Shown here one piece after another: positions 24,831-37,841 of a stretch of DNA of 64,000 bases. The notes under the pieces are model-generated. The model was not told where the DNA came from. It did not search any database and saw only the letters and a program-made list of their open reading frames with translations. Position numbers and translations under genes: made by a program. The DNA lies in NCBI GenBank assembly GCA_933228675.1, contig OW121744.1, forward strand, positions 17,000,394-17,064,393, given 5' to 3'. The stretch is from Stomorhina lunata. Taxonomy: Eukaryota > Arthropoda > Insecta > Diptera > Rhiniidae. How positions within the stretch are numbered: position 1 is the first letter of the stretch; every line of letters starts with the position of its first letter.

Positions 24831-26447
24831 TGAAACAATTATAATTTTTAATTAAAAAATATTATTTTTATAATAAATTTTTCGCTCAACTAAAAATTTG
24901 TTTGACATCCATTAACACCTACACGCCATGATTTCAAAAAGCTATTAACTTTTTATAACATTTATTCAAGCGATAAATGCAAAATATAAAAAAATAAATA
25001 TATTATAAAGTCATTTAGTAATTTATAGTTTTTTCTATAATTTCGCATTATTATTTTATATTTCTTGTGCAATTTCTGTCGTTTTTTTTCTAAAATTTTT
25101 ACAAAACTAAATAAATGTTCAAATTGAACTCTTGACATTCAGTTCTACTACAGTCTTAAATGGCAGAAATGTTTAATGAAATAAAATAAGATTCCACTTA
25201 GAAAGACAGACAACGCCAGTGAATGATGTTTATGATCGACAGGCCAATAATTTATGGTTAATTGATTTCAAAATTTATGGTAAATCTGAAAATATTGAGA
25301 AGTAGTTATATGTCAATGAGATTGCAGTTTAAGTAGATATTTTAAATTGTCAAAAAAAAAATGTTGAGGAAAAAAGATTCACACAGTTGTCATAAAATTA
25401 TAAATGTTGTTAAATGGGAACGCGAAGTTTTTATTAGAGAAGAAGCCTAAGCAAGCGTTTGTGATCATTTCGTGTGTGTTACTAATATAATTATGGTTAA
25501 ATTACAAAATATTTTCAATATGCTCGTAAGGCTTGAGAGCTTGTTTATGTTAGTAAAATAAGTCGATAGATGGCGTTGTATCAAAGTTATGATTGTCTGT
25601 ATTTAAGATTGAAAAACTAGAATAAATACATTTTATTTTGTAACCGGGTGGGGTAAAGCAAGATATTATTGGTTCCGCCTAGTTTGATTCAAGATCCCTG
25701 TTTAAGCTAGTTTTTTCCTTATTCTACTTTTCAATTTTTCAATTTATAATTTCGATCAAAACAAACATTTCTTGCCTTAATTCTAAGTTATTCTTATTTT
25801 TTAATATTACAACAATTTAAAAAATCAGCTTGTTAGAGCAAACAATTTGCTAATGTAACATATTGTTGCTTTTCCTTTCAATATAAACTGGCTTTTATCT
25901 GCAACAAAAATAAAAAACAATACTAAAAAATTTTGCCAAAGTAGCAAATCTGGTTGTCTATATAAAAAAAATTTTGCAATAAACGAAAGTTGTTTTTTTT
26001 CTTGCTTTAGCAAAAGTTTTATTATATATTTACTTGGTGTCTTGTCTTTATTGTTCAGATACTCTATGGTCTCCTTTAAATTGCTGTTACATTTGTGAGC
26101 GTTTTATATATTTTTTCAAATTTTGCTCTAAGAGTTGGCGTTTTTACATCAAATCTCTTATGGTTTAGACCAGTTTTGTTCGTTAACAATTAGTTTTGTC
26201 ATGATTTATGTCTATCGTTTGCATGTTTGAGTAGCGAGTAAGTAGTAGATTTGTTAGATTTATGCAGATTTGAAATCTGAGATTTGTAAACGGTTATAAA
26301 CATATTTTATGTAAATTAATTTTTTTCTTCGAATATTTTAGTTATATTAAAATATTTCGAATAGTTTAAGAAAAAAGCATATTAACATGATTATCGAAAT
26401 ATTTAAGAAAACAAATGGATCCCTATTTTTTAAATTTCCTTAAAAAC
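24831..26447. other. Intronic non-satellite segment
   Basis: Unique-looking sequence containing a possible LTR-like stretch (about 25405-25670) and otherwise no recognised feature. A 62-codon minus-strand frame at 25825-26013 has no domain and is considered random. Confidence 0.45.
25405..25670 (+). mobile_element. Possible solo LTR or LTR-element remnant
   Basis: A moderately complex block starting near TGTTAAATGGGAACGCGAAG. It holds a TATTTAAGA box-like word (25600) followed by AATAAATACA (25621) and TTTTGTAACCGGGTGGGG. This order of promoter-like and polyadenylation-like signals is LTR-like. Without a second copy, clear target-site duplication or coding region, the identification is weak. 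Confidence 0.25.
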
Positions 26448-26450
26448 TTA

Positions 26451-26566
26451 CCCCCTAATTCATAATCAAAAAATCAAGCTATAGCAAGCTTATAATTCAA
26501 ATTTTCCAAACAAATTTCAAATTATAAGAATTTAAAAATTTTCAAATTTGTTTATGAATTAGGGGG
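26451..26566. mobile_element. 116-bp MITE with ~20-bp terminal inverted repeats
   Basis: The left end CCCCCTAATTCATAATCAAA pairs with the right end, whose reverse complement reads CCCCCTAATTCATAAACAAA (one mismatch in 20). Flanks are TTA on both sides (TTAC left, TTAA right), consistent with a decayed TTAA or a TTA target duplication. There is no internal coding capacity. A C-rich terminus beside TTAA is reminiscent of piggyBac-type elements, but the superfamily is inferred only from these ends. Confidence 0.75.
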
Positions 26567-26616
26567 TTAATTTATAAACTTCCATACCATGAAAATCACT
26601 TTGATACTCATTTTAA

Positions 26617-26643
26617 GTATGTGTCTTAAGTCTTTTGTTTTTT
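26617..26643 (+). repeat. Dispersed CTTAAGTCTTTTGTTTT motif, copy 2
   Basis: GTATGTGT then CTTAAGTCTTTTGTTTTT. It lies about 55 bp left of the first unit of the large 12-bp array and in the same orientation as the array sequence TGTCTTAGTC. Confidence 0.7.
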
Positions 26644-26697
26644 GCTGCTTTTTTTCATAACTGCTATGATTCTGTGCTTATTTTCATTAATCATATT

Positions 26698-29600
26698 TAT
26701 GTTTTAGTCTATTTCTTAGTCTATATCTTAGTTTATGTCTTAGTCTATATCTTAGTCTATGGCTTAGTCTATGTCTTATTCTATGTCTTAGTCTATGTCT
26801 TAGTCTATGTCTTAGTCCATGTCTTAGTCTATGTCTTAGTCTATCTTAGTCTATGTCTTAGTCTATGTCTTAGTCTATGTCTTAGTCTATGTCTCAGTCT
26901 ATGTTTTAGTCTATGTCTTAGTCTATGTCTTAGTCTATGTCTTAGTCTATGTCTTAGTCTGTGTCTCAGTCTATGTCTTAGTCTATGTCTTAGTCTATGT
27001 CTTAGTCTATGTCTTAGTCTATGTCTTAGTCTATGTCTTAGTCTATGTCTTAGTCTATGTCTTAGTCTATGTCTTAGTCTATGTCTTAGTCTATGTCTTA
27101 GTCTATGTCTTAGTCTATGTCTTAGTCTATGTCTTAGTCTATGTCTTAGTCTATGTCTTAGTCTATGTCTTAGTCTATGTCTTAGTCTATGTCTTAGTCT
27201 ATGTCTTAGTCTATGTCTTAGTCTATGTCTTAGTCTATGTCTTAGTCTATGTCTTAGTCTATGTCTTAGTCTATGTCTTAGTCTATGTCTTAGTCTATGT
27301 CTTAGTCTATGTCTTAGTCTATGTCTTAGTCTATGTCTTAGTCTATGTCTTAGTCTATGTCTTAGTCTATGTCTTAGTCTATGTCTTAGTCTATGTCTTA
27401 GTCTATGTCTTAGTCTATGTCTTAGTCTATGTCTTAGTCTATGTCTTAGTCTATGTCTTAGTCTATGTCTTTGTCTATGTCTTAGTCTATGTCTTAGTCT
27501 ATGTCTTAGTCTATGTCTTAGTCTATGTCTTAGTCTATGTCTTAGTCTATGTCTTAGTCTATGTCTTAGTCTATGTCTTAGTCTATGTCTTAGTCTATGT
27601 CTTAGTCTATGTCTTAGTCTATGTCTTAGTCTATGTCTTAGTCTATGTCTTAGTCTATGTCTTAGTCTATGTCTTAGTCTATGTCTTAGTCTATGTCTTA
27701 GTCTATGTCTTAGTCTATGTCTTAGTCTATGTCTTAGTCTATGTCTTAGTCTACGTCTTAGTCTATGTCTTAGTCTATGTCTTAGTCTATGTCTTAGTCT
27801 ATGTCTTAGTCTATGTCTTAGTCTATGTCTTAGTCTATGTCTTAGTCTATGTCTTAGTCTATGTCTTAGTCTATGTCTTAGTCTATGTCTTAGTCTATGT
27901 CTTAGTCTATGTCTTAGTCTATGTTTTAGTCTATGTTAGTCTATGTCTTAGTCTATGTCTTAGTCTATGTCTTAGTCTATGTCTTAGTCTATGTCTTAGT
28001 CTATGTCTTAGTCTATGTCTTAGTCTATGTCTTAGTCTATATCTTAGTCTATATCTTAGTCTATGTCTTAGTCTTTGTCTTAGTCTATGTCTTAGTCTAT
28101 TTCTTAGTCTATGTCTTAGTCTATGTCTTAGTCTATGTCTTAGTCTATGTCTTAGTCTATGTCTTAGTCTATGTCTTAGTCTATGTCTTAGTCTATATCT
28201 TAGTCTATGTCTTAGTCTATGTCTTAGTCTATGTCTTAGTCTATGTCTTAATCTATGTCTTAGTCTATGTCTTAGTCTATGTCTTAGTCTATGTCTTAGT
28301 CTATGTCTTAGTCTATGTCTTAGTCTATGTCTTAGTCTATGTCTTAGTCTATGTCTTAGTCTATGTCTTAGTCTATGTCTTAGTCTATGTCTTAGTCTAT
28401 GTCTTAGTCTATGTCTTAGTCTATGTCTTAGTCTATGTCTTAGTCTATGTCTTAGTCTATGTCTTAGTCTATGTCTTAGTCTATGTCTTAGTCTATGTCT
28501 TAGTCTATGTCTTAGTCTATGTCTTAGTCTATGTCTTAGTCTATGTCTTAGTCTATGTCTTAGTCTATGTCTTAGTCTATGTCTTAGTCTATGTCTTAGT
28601 CTATGTCTTAGTCTATGTCTTAGTCTATGTCTTAGTCTATGTCTTAGTCTATGTCTTAGTCTATGTCTTAGTCTATGTCTTAGTCTATGTCTTAGTCTAT
28701 GTCTTAGTCTATGTCTTAGTCTATGTCTTAGTCTATGTCTTAGTCTATGTCTTAGTCTATGTCTTAGTCTATGTCTTAGTCTATGTCTTAGTCTATGTCT
28801 TAGTCTATGTCTTAGTCTATTTCTTAGTCTATGTCTTAGTCTATGTCTTAGTCTATGTCTTAGTCTATGTCTTAGTCTATGTCTTAGTCTATGTCTAGTC
28901 TATGTCTTAGTCTATGTCTTAGTCTATGTCTTAGTCTATGTCTTAGTCTATGTCTTAGTCTATGTCTTAGTCTATGTCTTAGTCTATGTCTTAGTCTATG
29001 TCTTAGTCTATGTCTTAGTCTATGTCTTAGTCTATGTCTTAGTCTATGTCTTAGTCTATGTCTTAGTCTATGTCTTAGTCTATGTCTTAGTCTATGTCTT
29101 AGTCTATGTCTTAGTCTATGTCTTAGTCTATTTCTTAGTCTATGTCTTAGTCTATGTCTTAGTCTATGTCTTAGTCTATATCTTAGTCTATGTCTTAGTC
29201 TATGTCATAGTCTATGTCTTAGTCTATGTCTTAGTCTATGTCTTAGTCTATGTCTTAGTCTATGTCTTAGTCTATGTCTTAGTCTATGTCTTAGTCTATG
29301 TCTTAGTCTATGTCTTAGTCTATGTCTTAGTCTATATCTTAGTCTATGTCTTAGTCTATGTCTTAGTCTATGTCTTAGTCTATGTCTTAGTCTATTTCTT
29401 AGTCTATGTCTTAGTCTATGTCTTAGTATATGTCTTAGTCTATGTCTTAGTCTATGTCTTAGTCTATGTCTTAGTCTATGTCTTAGTCTATGTCTTAGTC
29501 TATGTCTTAGTCTATGTCTTAGTCTATATCTTAGTCTATGTCTTAGTCTATGTCTTAGTCTATGTCTTAGTCTATGTCTTAATCTATGTCTTAGTCTATG

Positions 29601-32600
29601 TCTTAGTCTATGTCTTAGTCTATGTCTTAGTCTATGTCTTAGTCTATGTCTTAGTCTATGTCTTAGTCTATTTCTTAGTCTATGTCTTAGTCTATGTCTT
29701 AGTCTATGTCTTAGTCTATGTCTTAGTCTATGTCTTAGTCTATGTCTTAGTCTATGTCTTAGTCTATGTCTTAGTCTATGTCTAGTCTATGTCTAGTCTA
29801 TGTCTTAGTCTATGTCTTAGTCTATGTCTTAGTCTATGTCTTAGTCTATGTCTTAGTCTATGTCTTAGTCTATGTCTTAGTCTATGTCTTAGTCTATGTC
29901 TTAGTCTATGTCTTAGTCTATGTCTTAGTCTATGTCTTAGTCTATATCTTAGTCTATGTCTTAGTCTATGTCTTAGTCTATGTCTTAGTCTATGTCTTAG
30001 TCTATGTCTTAGTCTATGTCTTAGTCTATGTCTTAGTCTATGTCTTAGTCTATGTCTTAGTCTATGTCTTAGTCTATGTCTTAGTCTATGTCTTAGTCTA
30101 TGTCTTAGTCTATGTCTTAGTCTATGTCTTAGTCTATGTCTTAGTCTATATCTTAGTCTATGTCTTAGTCTATGTCTTAGTCTATGTCTTAGTCTATGTC
30201 TTAGTCTATGTCTTAGTCTATGTCTTAGTCTATGTCTTAGTCTATGTCTTAGTCTATGTCTTAGTCTATGTCTTAGTCTATGTCTTAGTCTATGTCTTAG
30301 TCTATGTCTTAGTCTATGTCTTAGTCTATGTCTTAGTCTATATCTTAGTCTATGTCTTAGTCTATGTCTTAGTCTATGTCTTAGTCTATGTCTTAATCTA
30401 TGTCTTAGTCTATGTCTTAGTCTATGTCTTAGTCTATGTCTTAGTCTATGTCTTAGTCTATGTCTTAGTCTATGTCTTAGTCTATGTCTTAGTCTATGTC
30501 TTAGTCTATGTCTTAGTCTATGTCTTAGTCTATGTCTTAGTCTATGTCTTAGTCTATGTCTTAGTCTATGTCTTAGTCTATGTCTTAGTCTATGTCTTAG
30601 TCTATGTCTTAGTCTATGTCTTAGTCTATGTCTTAGTCTATGTCTTAGTCTATGTCTTAGTCTATGTCTTAGTCTATGTCTTAGTCTATGTCTTAGTCTA
30701 TGTCTTAGTCTATGTCTTAGTCTATGTCTTAGTCTATGTCTTAGTCTATGTCTTAGTCTATGTCTTAGTCTATGTCTTAGTCTATGTCTTAGTCTATGTC
30801 TTAGTCTATGTCTTAGTCTATGTCTTAGTCTGTTTCTTAGTCTATGTCTTAGTCTATGTCTTAGTCTATGTCTTAGTCTATGTTTTAGTCTATGTCTTAG
30901 TCTATGTCTTAGTCTATGTCTTAGTCTATGTCTTAGTCTATGTCTTAGTCTATGTCTTAGTCTATGTCTTAGTCTATGTCTTAGTCTATGTCTTAGTCTA
31001 TGTCTTAGTCTATGTCCTAGTCTATTTCTTAGTCTATTTCTTAGTCTATGTCTTAGTCTATGTCTTAGTCTATGTCTTAGTCTATGTCTTAGTCTATGTC
31101 TTAGTCTATGTCTTAGTCTATGTCTTAGTCTATGTCTTAGTCTATGTCTTAGTCTATGTCTTAGTCTATGTCTTAGTCTATGTCTTAGTCTATGTCTTAG
31201 TCTATGTCTTAGTCTATGTCTTAGTCTATGTCTTAGTCTATGTCTTAGTCTATGTCTTAGTCTATGTCTTAGTCTATGTCTTAGTCTATATCTTAGTCTA
31301 TGTCTTAGTCTATGTCTTAGTCTATGTCTTAGTCTATGTCTTAGTCTATGACTTAGTCTATGTCTTAGTCTATGTCTTAGTCTATGTCTTAGTCTATGTC
31401 TTAGTCTATGTCTTAGTCTATGTCTTAGTCTATATCTTAGTCTATGTCTTAGTCTATGTCTTAGTCTATGTCTTAGTCTATGTCTTAGTCTATGTCTTAG
31501 TCTATGTCTTAGTCTATGTCTTAGTCTATGTCTTAGTCTATGTCTTAATCTATGTCTTAGTCTATGTCTTAGTCTATGTCTTAGTCTATGTCTTAGTCTA
31601 TGTCTTAGTCTATGTCTTAGACTATGTCTTAGTCTATGTCTTAGTCTATGTCTTAGCCTATGTCTTAGCCTATGTCTTAGCCTATGTCTGATTCTATGTC
31701 TTAGTCTATGTCTTAGTCTATGTCTTAGTCTATGTCTTAGTCTATGTCTTAGTCTATGTCTGATTCTATGTCTTAGTCTATGTCTTAGTCTATGTCTTAG
31801 TCTATGTCTTAGTCTATGTCTTAGTCTATGTCTGATTCTATGTCTTAGTCTATGTCTTAGTCTATGTCTTAGTCTATGTCTTAGTCTATGTCTTAGTCTA
31901 TGTCTTAGTCTATGTCTTAGTCTATGTCTTAGTCTATGTCTTAGTCTATGTCTTAGTCTATGTCTTAGTCTATGTCATAGTCTATGTCTGATTCTATGTC
32001 TTAGTCTATGTCTTAGTCTATGTCTTAGTCTATGTCTTAGTCTATGTCTTAGTCTATGTCTTAGTCTATGTCTTAGTCTATGTCATAGTCTATGTCTTAG
32101 TCTATGTCTTAGTCTATGTCTTAGTCTATGTCTTAGTCTATATCTTAGTCTATGTCTTAGTCTATGTCTTAGTCTATGTCTTAGTCTATGTCTTAGTCTA
32201 TGTCTTAGTCTATGTCTTAGTCTATGTCTTAGTCTATGTCTTAGTCTATGTCTTAGTCTATGTCTTAGTCTATGTCTTAGTCTATGTCTTAGTCTATGTC
32301 TTAGTCTATGTCTTAGTCTATGTCTTAGTCTATGTCTTAGTCTATGTCTTAGTCTGTGTCTCAGTCTAAGTCTTAGTCTATGGCTTAGTCTATGTCTTAG
32401 TCTATGTCTTAGTCTATGTCTTAGTCTATGTCTTAGTCTATGTCTTAGTCTATGTCTTAGTCTATGTCTTAGTCTATGTCTTAGTCTATGTCTTAGTCTA
32501 TGTCTTAGTCTATGTCTTAGTCTATGTCTTAGTCTATGTCTTAGTCTATGTCTTAGTCTTTGTCTTAGTCTATGTCTTAGTCTATGTCTTAGTCTATGTC

Positions 32601-34284
32601 TTAGTCTATGTCTTAGTCTATGTTTTAGTCTATGTCTTAGTCTATGTCTTAGTCTATGTCTTAGTCTATGTCTTAGTCTAAGTCTTAGTCTACGTCTTAG
32701 TCTATGTCTTAGTCTATGTCTTAGTCTATGTCTTAGTCTATGTCTTAGTCTATGTCTTAGTCTATGTCTAAGTCTATGTCTTAGTCTATATCTTAGTCTA
32801 TGTCTTAGTCTATGTCTTAGTCTATGTCTTAGTCTATGTCTTAGTCTATTTCTTAGTCTATGTCTTAGTCTATATCTTAGTCTATGTCTTAGTCTATGTC
32901 TTAGTCTATGTCTTAAGCTATGTCTTAGTCTATGTCTTAGTCTATGTCTTAGTTTATGTCTTAGTCTATGTCTCAGTCTATGTCTTAGTCTATGTCTTAG
33001 TCTATGTCTTAGTCTATGTCTTAGTCTATGTCTTAGTCTAAGTCTTAGTCTATGTCTTAGTCTATGTCTTAGTCTATGTCTCAGTCTATGTCTTAGTCTA
33101 TGTCTTAGTCTATGTCTTAGTCTATGTCTTAGTCTATGTCTTAGTCTATGTTTTAGTCTATGTCTTAGTCTATGTCTTAGTCTATGTCTTAGTCTATGTC
33201 TTAGTCTATGTCTTAGTCTATGTCTTAGACTATGTCTTAGTCTATGTCTTAGTCTATGTCTTAGCCTATGTCTTAGCCTATGTCTTAGCCTATGTCTGAT
33301 TCTATGTCTTAGTCTATGTCTTAGTCTATGTCTTAGTCTATGTCTTAGTCTATGTCTTAGTCTATGTCTTAGTCTATGTCTTAGTCTATGTCTTAGTCTA
33401 TGTCTTAGTCTATGTCTTAGTCTATGTCTTAGTCTATGTCATAGTCTATGTCTTAGTCTATGTCTTAGTCTATGTCTTAGCCTATGACTTAGTCTATGTC
33501 TTAGTCTATGTCTTAGTCTATGTCTTAGTCTATGTCTTAGTCTATGTCTTAGTCTATGTCTTAGTCTATGTCTTAGTCTATTTCTTAGTCTATGTCTTAG
33601 TCTATATCTTAGTCTATGTCTTAGTCTATGTCTTAGTCTATGTCTTAGTCTATGTCTTAGTCTATGTCTTAGTCTATGTCTTAGTCTATGTCTTAGTCTA
33701 TGTCTTAGTCTATGTCTTAGTCTATGTCTTAGTCTTAGTCTATGTCTTAGTCTATGTCTTAGTCTATGTCTTAGTCTATGTCTTAGTCTATGTCTTAGTC
33801 TATGTCTTAGTCTATGTCTTAGTCTATGTCTTATTCTATGTCTTATTCTATGTCTTAGTCTATGTCTTAGTCTATGTCTTAGTCTATGTCTTAGTCTATG
33901 TCTTAGTCTATGTCTTAGTCTATGTCTTAGTATATGTCTTAGTCTTTGTCTTAGTCTATGTCTTAGTCTATGTCTTAGTCTATGTCTTAGTCTATGTCTT
34001 AGTCTATGTCTTAGTCTATGTCTTAGTCTATGTCTTAGTCTATGTCTTAGTCTATGTCTTAGTCTACGTCTTAGTCTATGTCTGAGTCTATGTCTTAGTC
34101 TATGTCTTAGTCTATGTCTGAGTCTATGTCTTAGTCTATGTCTGAGTCTATGTCTTAGTCTATGTCTTAGTCTATGTCTTGGTCTATGTGTTAGTCTATG
34201 TCTTAGTCTACGTCTTAGCCTTTGTCTTAGTCTATATCTTAGTATATGTCTTTGTCTTAGTCTATGTCTTTGTTTTGGTCTATT
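26698..34284 (+). repeat. 12-bp satellite TATGTCTTAGTC, array C1 (~630 units)
   Basis: About 7.6 kb of tandem TATGTCTTAGTC with scattered one-base variants and a few 11-bp or truncated units that shift the frame (27937, 28893, 29780-29795, 33733). Variant units mark larger structure. TCTGATTC units recur at 31687-31993, and a block with TCTTAGACTATG and three GCCTA units reappears 1,608 bp later. Edges are more degenerate than the centre. The unit encodes stop-free tetrapeptides in two forward frames (YVLV, CLSL) and one reverse frame (LRHR), giving open frames of up to 637 codons. These are not genes. Confidence 0.97.
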
Positions 34285-36192
34285 TCGAAATCCAAAACTG
34301 ACAAATTTTCTAGAATAATTGAATAGTTTGCACACAACAAGTTTGTTGCTTAAGTCTTTTGTTTTGAAAATAGGTCTGCTGTCTTTTTTCAATAATAAAT
34401 TCACACTGTCTGTTAGTGTAAAGTTTTTCTTTGGTGTCATTTTTCAATTTTCTTTTATTGTTGTTTTTTTCCTATCTACTAGCAATTTGCTTAATACAAC
34501 CACAAAAGATAGCGTTGCTGCAGCGACTAAAAGAGTTTTTGTCTGAAGTCATTAATGAAAATTTACTTTGATACGCTTTTATAGGGTGTTGACGATATGT
34601 ATTTGTGTTTTGAGTTTGTAAAATAGTTTTTATTGTTTTGTCAAAAATTTATTAATGCTCCCACAAATAAAATAAAGCAAAATTATTTTTCTTAGGCCCA
34701 AAGAAAAAAACAATGATAAAATAATTTTTGTTTTGTTTATTTTTCAATTCATTTCCTTTTTGCTAAAACTGAAAAAAACACAATTTCTGCAAAAAAAATA
34801 TTACCAAAGCAATTATTGCTTAATCTTAAGGTTTTTTGTTGGTGTTTTTTTTATTTTATTTTATTATGTCTTTTTCTCGCTATTGGCTTAAAGCGAAAAA
34901 TAGCTCAAACCAGTAAAAACTTAAAAACAAAAGGTTCAAAAGCAAAAAAAATGAAATAAAAACCAAAAGAGTAAAAAAAAGACAAACTAAGATTAAGAAA
35001 TTTTAAATTATCATGGGAAAAGCCCTAAATAATGCTGCAGACTCCAGAAACAAAACGAAATAAAGTTAAAGAAAACAACAACGAATTGAAATTAAATGAA
35101 ATTGAAATATAATAAAAACTACCAAAGGCCAAATGACAATTGTTTATATATAAATTTAAATATGTTAAGTGTTTTGTATAGATTTTCAAAATAACTGTGG
35201 GAATTTTTAGGAAACCAGGAGGATTTTAAGGAAAATAAAATTCAGGTTAAAAGAAATTTGGATCAAGAAAATTTTGAAGCTGAAAAATTGTTCGTTATAA
35301 AATTTTTTTTTAAAATACTTCGGAATTTTTAAGAATTGTTTTTAAATATTTTAATATTTATTTAGCTTAATATAACTACAGCTTTAATTCAAAAAGCAAC
35401 TTATTTAATTATTTAATATTTGTTCCAATTAATTATTTAATCATAAGCTTCAACAAAAATATAAGTAAACCAGTTTTATTTAATTTAATTAACCAAGAAA
35501 ACAAAAATTATTTACGAAATTAATAACATATTAAGTCTATATTATTAACAAAAATTAAATGATTCCTATAATCAAAAGCTTTAAACTTTAACACACATTC
35601 GAAGAAACCGGCTTTAAGAATCACAAAGACCAAACTTTAACTTCGTATCAAAAAATGTATTCTTTTTGACTTTAGAAAAGAAAATATCAAAAATCATTTA
35701 ATCACTAACAACGTAAAAATTTTTTAAGTAAACTTTGGTATTTAAAAACATGAAAAAAGTAGCTAAATTTAAAGAAGATGCTCAAATTGTTTGTGATTTT
35801 TTTTTTTCTGAATCTACCATAAAACTTGTTATGATGAAAAAATCACATACATATTTTGTGTAGCTTTAAATAAATAATAAATAGTTAAATTAAAAATATA
35901 ATGATGTAAGTTTTAATCAAATTGTTAAAAGCCTATTGAGGCTATGATAAAGATTACAAGATACTCTTCACATTAACGTTGTACATTTAGACGCTTTTTG
36001 TTTCTTTAGAGATCATAAAATCGCAAGAAATTTATGGAAACAAGTTGTTTATTTACATGAATTATGTCATAACTTAAAAACGTCATTCTAAATAAAACTG
36101 ATCGCTCTCAATCTATATTTTATCCCAAAATATTTAATCAATACAGAAATCATAATTTTTTATACAAAAAGTTCTAGATCGAAAATTTGTAT
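34285..36192. other. Intronic unique segment between 12-bp arrays C1 and C2
   Basis: AT-rich single-copy-looking sequence. Its left edge carries the CTTAAGTCTTTTGTTTT motif (34341-34365). A 75-codon + frame at 34319-34546 has no domain. No exon with flanking splice sites is recognised. Confidence 0.5.
34341..34365 (+). repeat. Dispersed CTTAAGTCTTTTGTTTT motif, copy 3
   Basis: GTTTGTTG then CTTAAGTCTTTTGTTTT, beginning 57 bp right of the end of array C1, in the same orientation as the array. Confidence 0.7.
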
Positions 36193-36200
36193 GTATGTAT

Positions 36201-37841
36201 ATTTTAGTCTTAGTTTATGTCTTAGTCTTTGTCTTAGTCTATGTCTTAGTCTATGTCTTAGTCTATGTCTTAGTCTATGTCTTAGTCTATGTCTTAGTCT
36301 ATGTCTTAGTCTATGTCTTAGTCTATGTCTTAGTCTATGTCTTAGTCTATGTCTTAGTCTATGTCTTAGTCTATGTCTTAGTCTATGTCTTAGTCTATGT
36401 CTTAGTCTATGTCTTAGTCTATGTCTTAGTCTATGTCTTAGTCTATGTCTTAGTCTATGTCTTAGTCTATGTCTTAGTCTACGTCTTAGTCTATGTCTTA
36501 GTCTATGTCTTAGTCTATGTCTTAGTCTATGTCTTAGTCTATGTTTTAGTCTATGTCTTAGTCTGTGTCTTAGTCTATGTCTTAGTCTATGTCTTAGTCT
36601 ATGTCTTAGTCTTTGTCTTAGTTTATGTCTTAGTCTATGTCTTAGTCTATGTCTTAGTCTATGTCTTAATCTATGTCTTAGTCTATGTCTTAGTCTATGT
36701 TTTAGTCTATGTCTTAGTCTATGTCTTAGTCTATGTCTTAGTCTATGTCTTAGTCTATGTCTTAGTCTATGTCTTAGTCTATGTCTTAGTCTATGTCTTA
36801 GTCTATGTCTTAGTCTACGTCTTAGTCTATGTCTTAGTCTATGTCTTATTCTATGTTTTAGTCTATGTGTTAGTCTATGTCTTATTCTATGTCTTAGTCT
36901 ATACTTAGTCTATGTCTTAGTCTATGTCTTAGTCTATGTCTTAGTCTATGTCTTAGTCTATGTCTTAGTCTATGTCTTAGTCTATGTCTTAGTCCATGTC
37001 TTAGTCTATGTCTTAGTCTATGTCTTAGTCTATGTCTTAGTCTATGTCTTAGTCTATGTCTTAGTCTATGTCTTAGTCTATGTCTTAGTCTATGTCTTAG
37101 TCTATGTCTTAGTCTATGTCTTAGTCTATGTCTTAGTCTATGTCTTAGTCTATGTCTTAGTCTATGTCTTAGTCTATGTCTTAGTCTATGTCTTAGTCTA
37201 TGTCTTAGTCTATGTCTTAGTCTATGTCTTAGTCTATGTCTTAGTCTATGTCTTAGTCTATGTCTTAGTCTATGTCTTAGTCTATGTCTTAGTCTATGTC
37301 TTAGTCTATGTCTTAGTCTATGTCTTAGTCTATGTCTTAGTCTATGTCTTAGTCTATGTCTTAGTCTATGTCTTAGTCTATGTCTTAGTCTATGTCTTAG
37401 TCTATGTCTTAGTCTACGTCTTAGTCTATGTCTTAGTCTATGTCTTATTCTATGTTTTAGTCTATGTGTTAGTCTATGTCTTATTCTATGTCTTAGTCTA
37501 TACTTAGTCTATGTCTTAGTCTATGTCTTAGTCTATGTCTTAGTCTATGTCTTAGTCTACGTCTTAGTCTATGTCTTAGTCTATGTCTTAGTCTATGTCT
37601 TAGTCTATGTCTTAGTCTATGTTTTAGTCTATGTCTTAGTCTGTGTCTTAGTCTATGTCTTAGTCTATGTCTTAGTCTATGTCTTAGTCTTTGTCTTAGT
37701 TTATGTCTTAGTCTATGTCTTAGTCTGTGTCTTAGTCTATGTCTATGTCTTAGTCCATGTTTTAGTCATGTCTTAGTCTATGTCTTAATCTATGACTTAG
37801 TCTTAGTCTATGACTTTTTCTTTGTCTTAGCCTTTGACTTT
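36201..37841 (+). repeat. 12-bp satellite, array C2 (~137 units)
   Basis: TATGTCTTAGTC units in the same orientation as C1. Marker units reveal nested duplications. The string with CTTATTC, GTTTTAG, GTGTTAG and an 11-bp TATACTTAGTC unit occurs at 36841 and again 599 bp later. A block with GTTTTAG, CTGTGTC and CTTTGTC units (from 36543) recurs 1,078 bp later. Both ends are degenerate (36201-36230 and 37740-37841). The overlapping 438- and 237-codon frames are repeat by-products. Confidence 0.96.

Noticed and set aside
26635..31691. Open frames of 301-637 codons encoding (YVLV)n or (CLSL)n repeats
   Set aside because: They are direct readings of a stop-free 12-bp satellite unit in two forward frames, shift whenever a unit is 11 bp, have mirror versions on the other strand, and lie inside an intron. 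There is no start context, splice structure or non-repeat domain.
26698..34284. Telomeric or centromeric repeat
   Set aside because: The 12-mer is not a known telomere unit. The arrays sit between two exons of one gene with unique spacers, so an intronic interstitial satellite is the simpler reading. Wider centromeric use of the same 12-mer cannot be judged here.
33439..34440. 333-codon minus-strand frame with an arginine/histidine-rich (LRHR)n tail, resembling a basic protein
   Set aside because: The LRHR repeat is the third stop-free frame of the same 12-bp unit. The non-repeat N-terminal ~50 residues come from intronic unique DNA with no recognisable domain.
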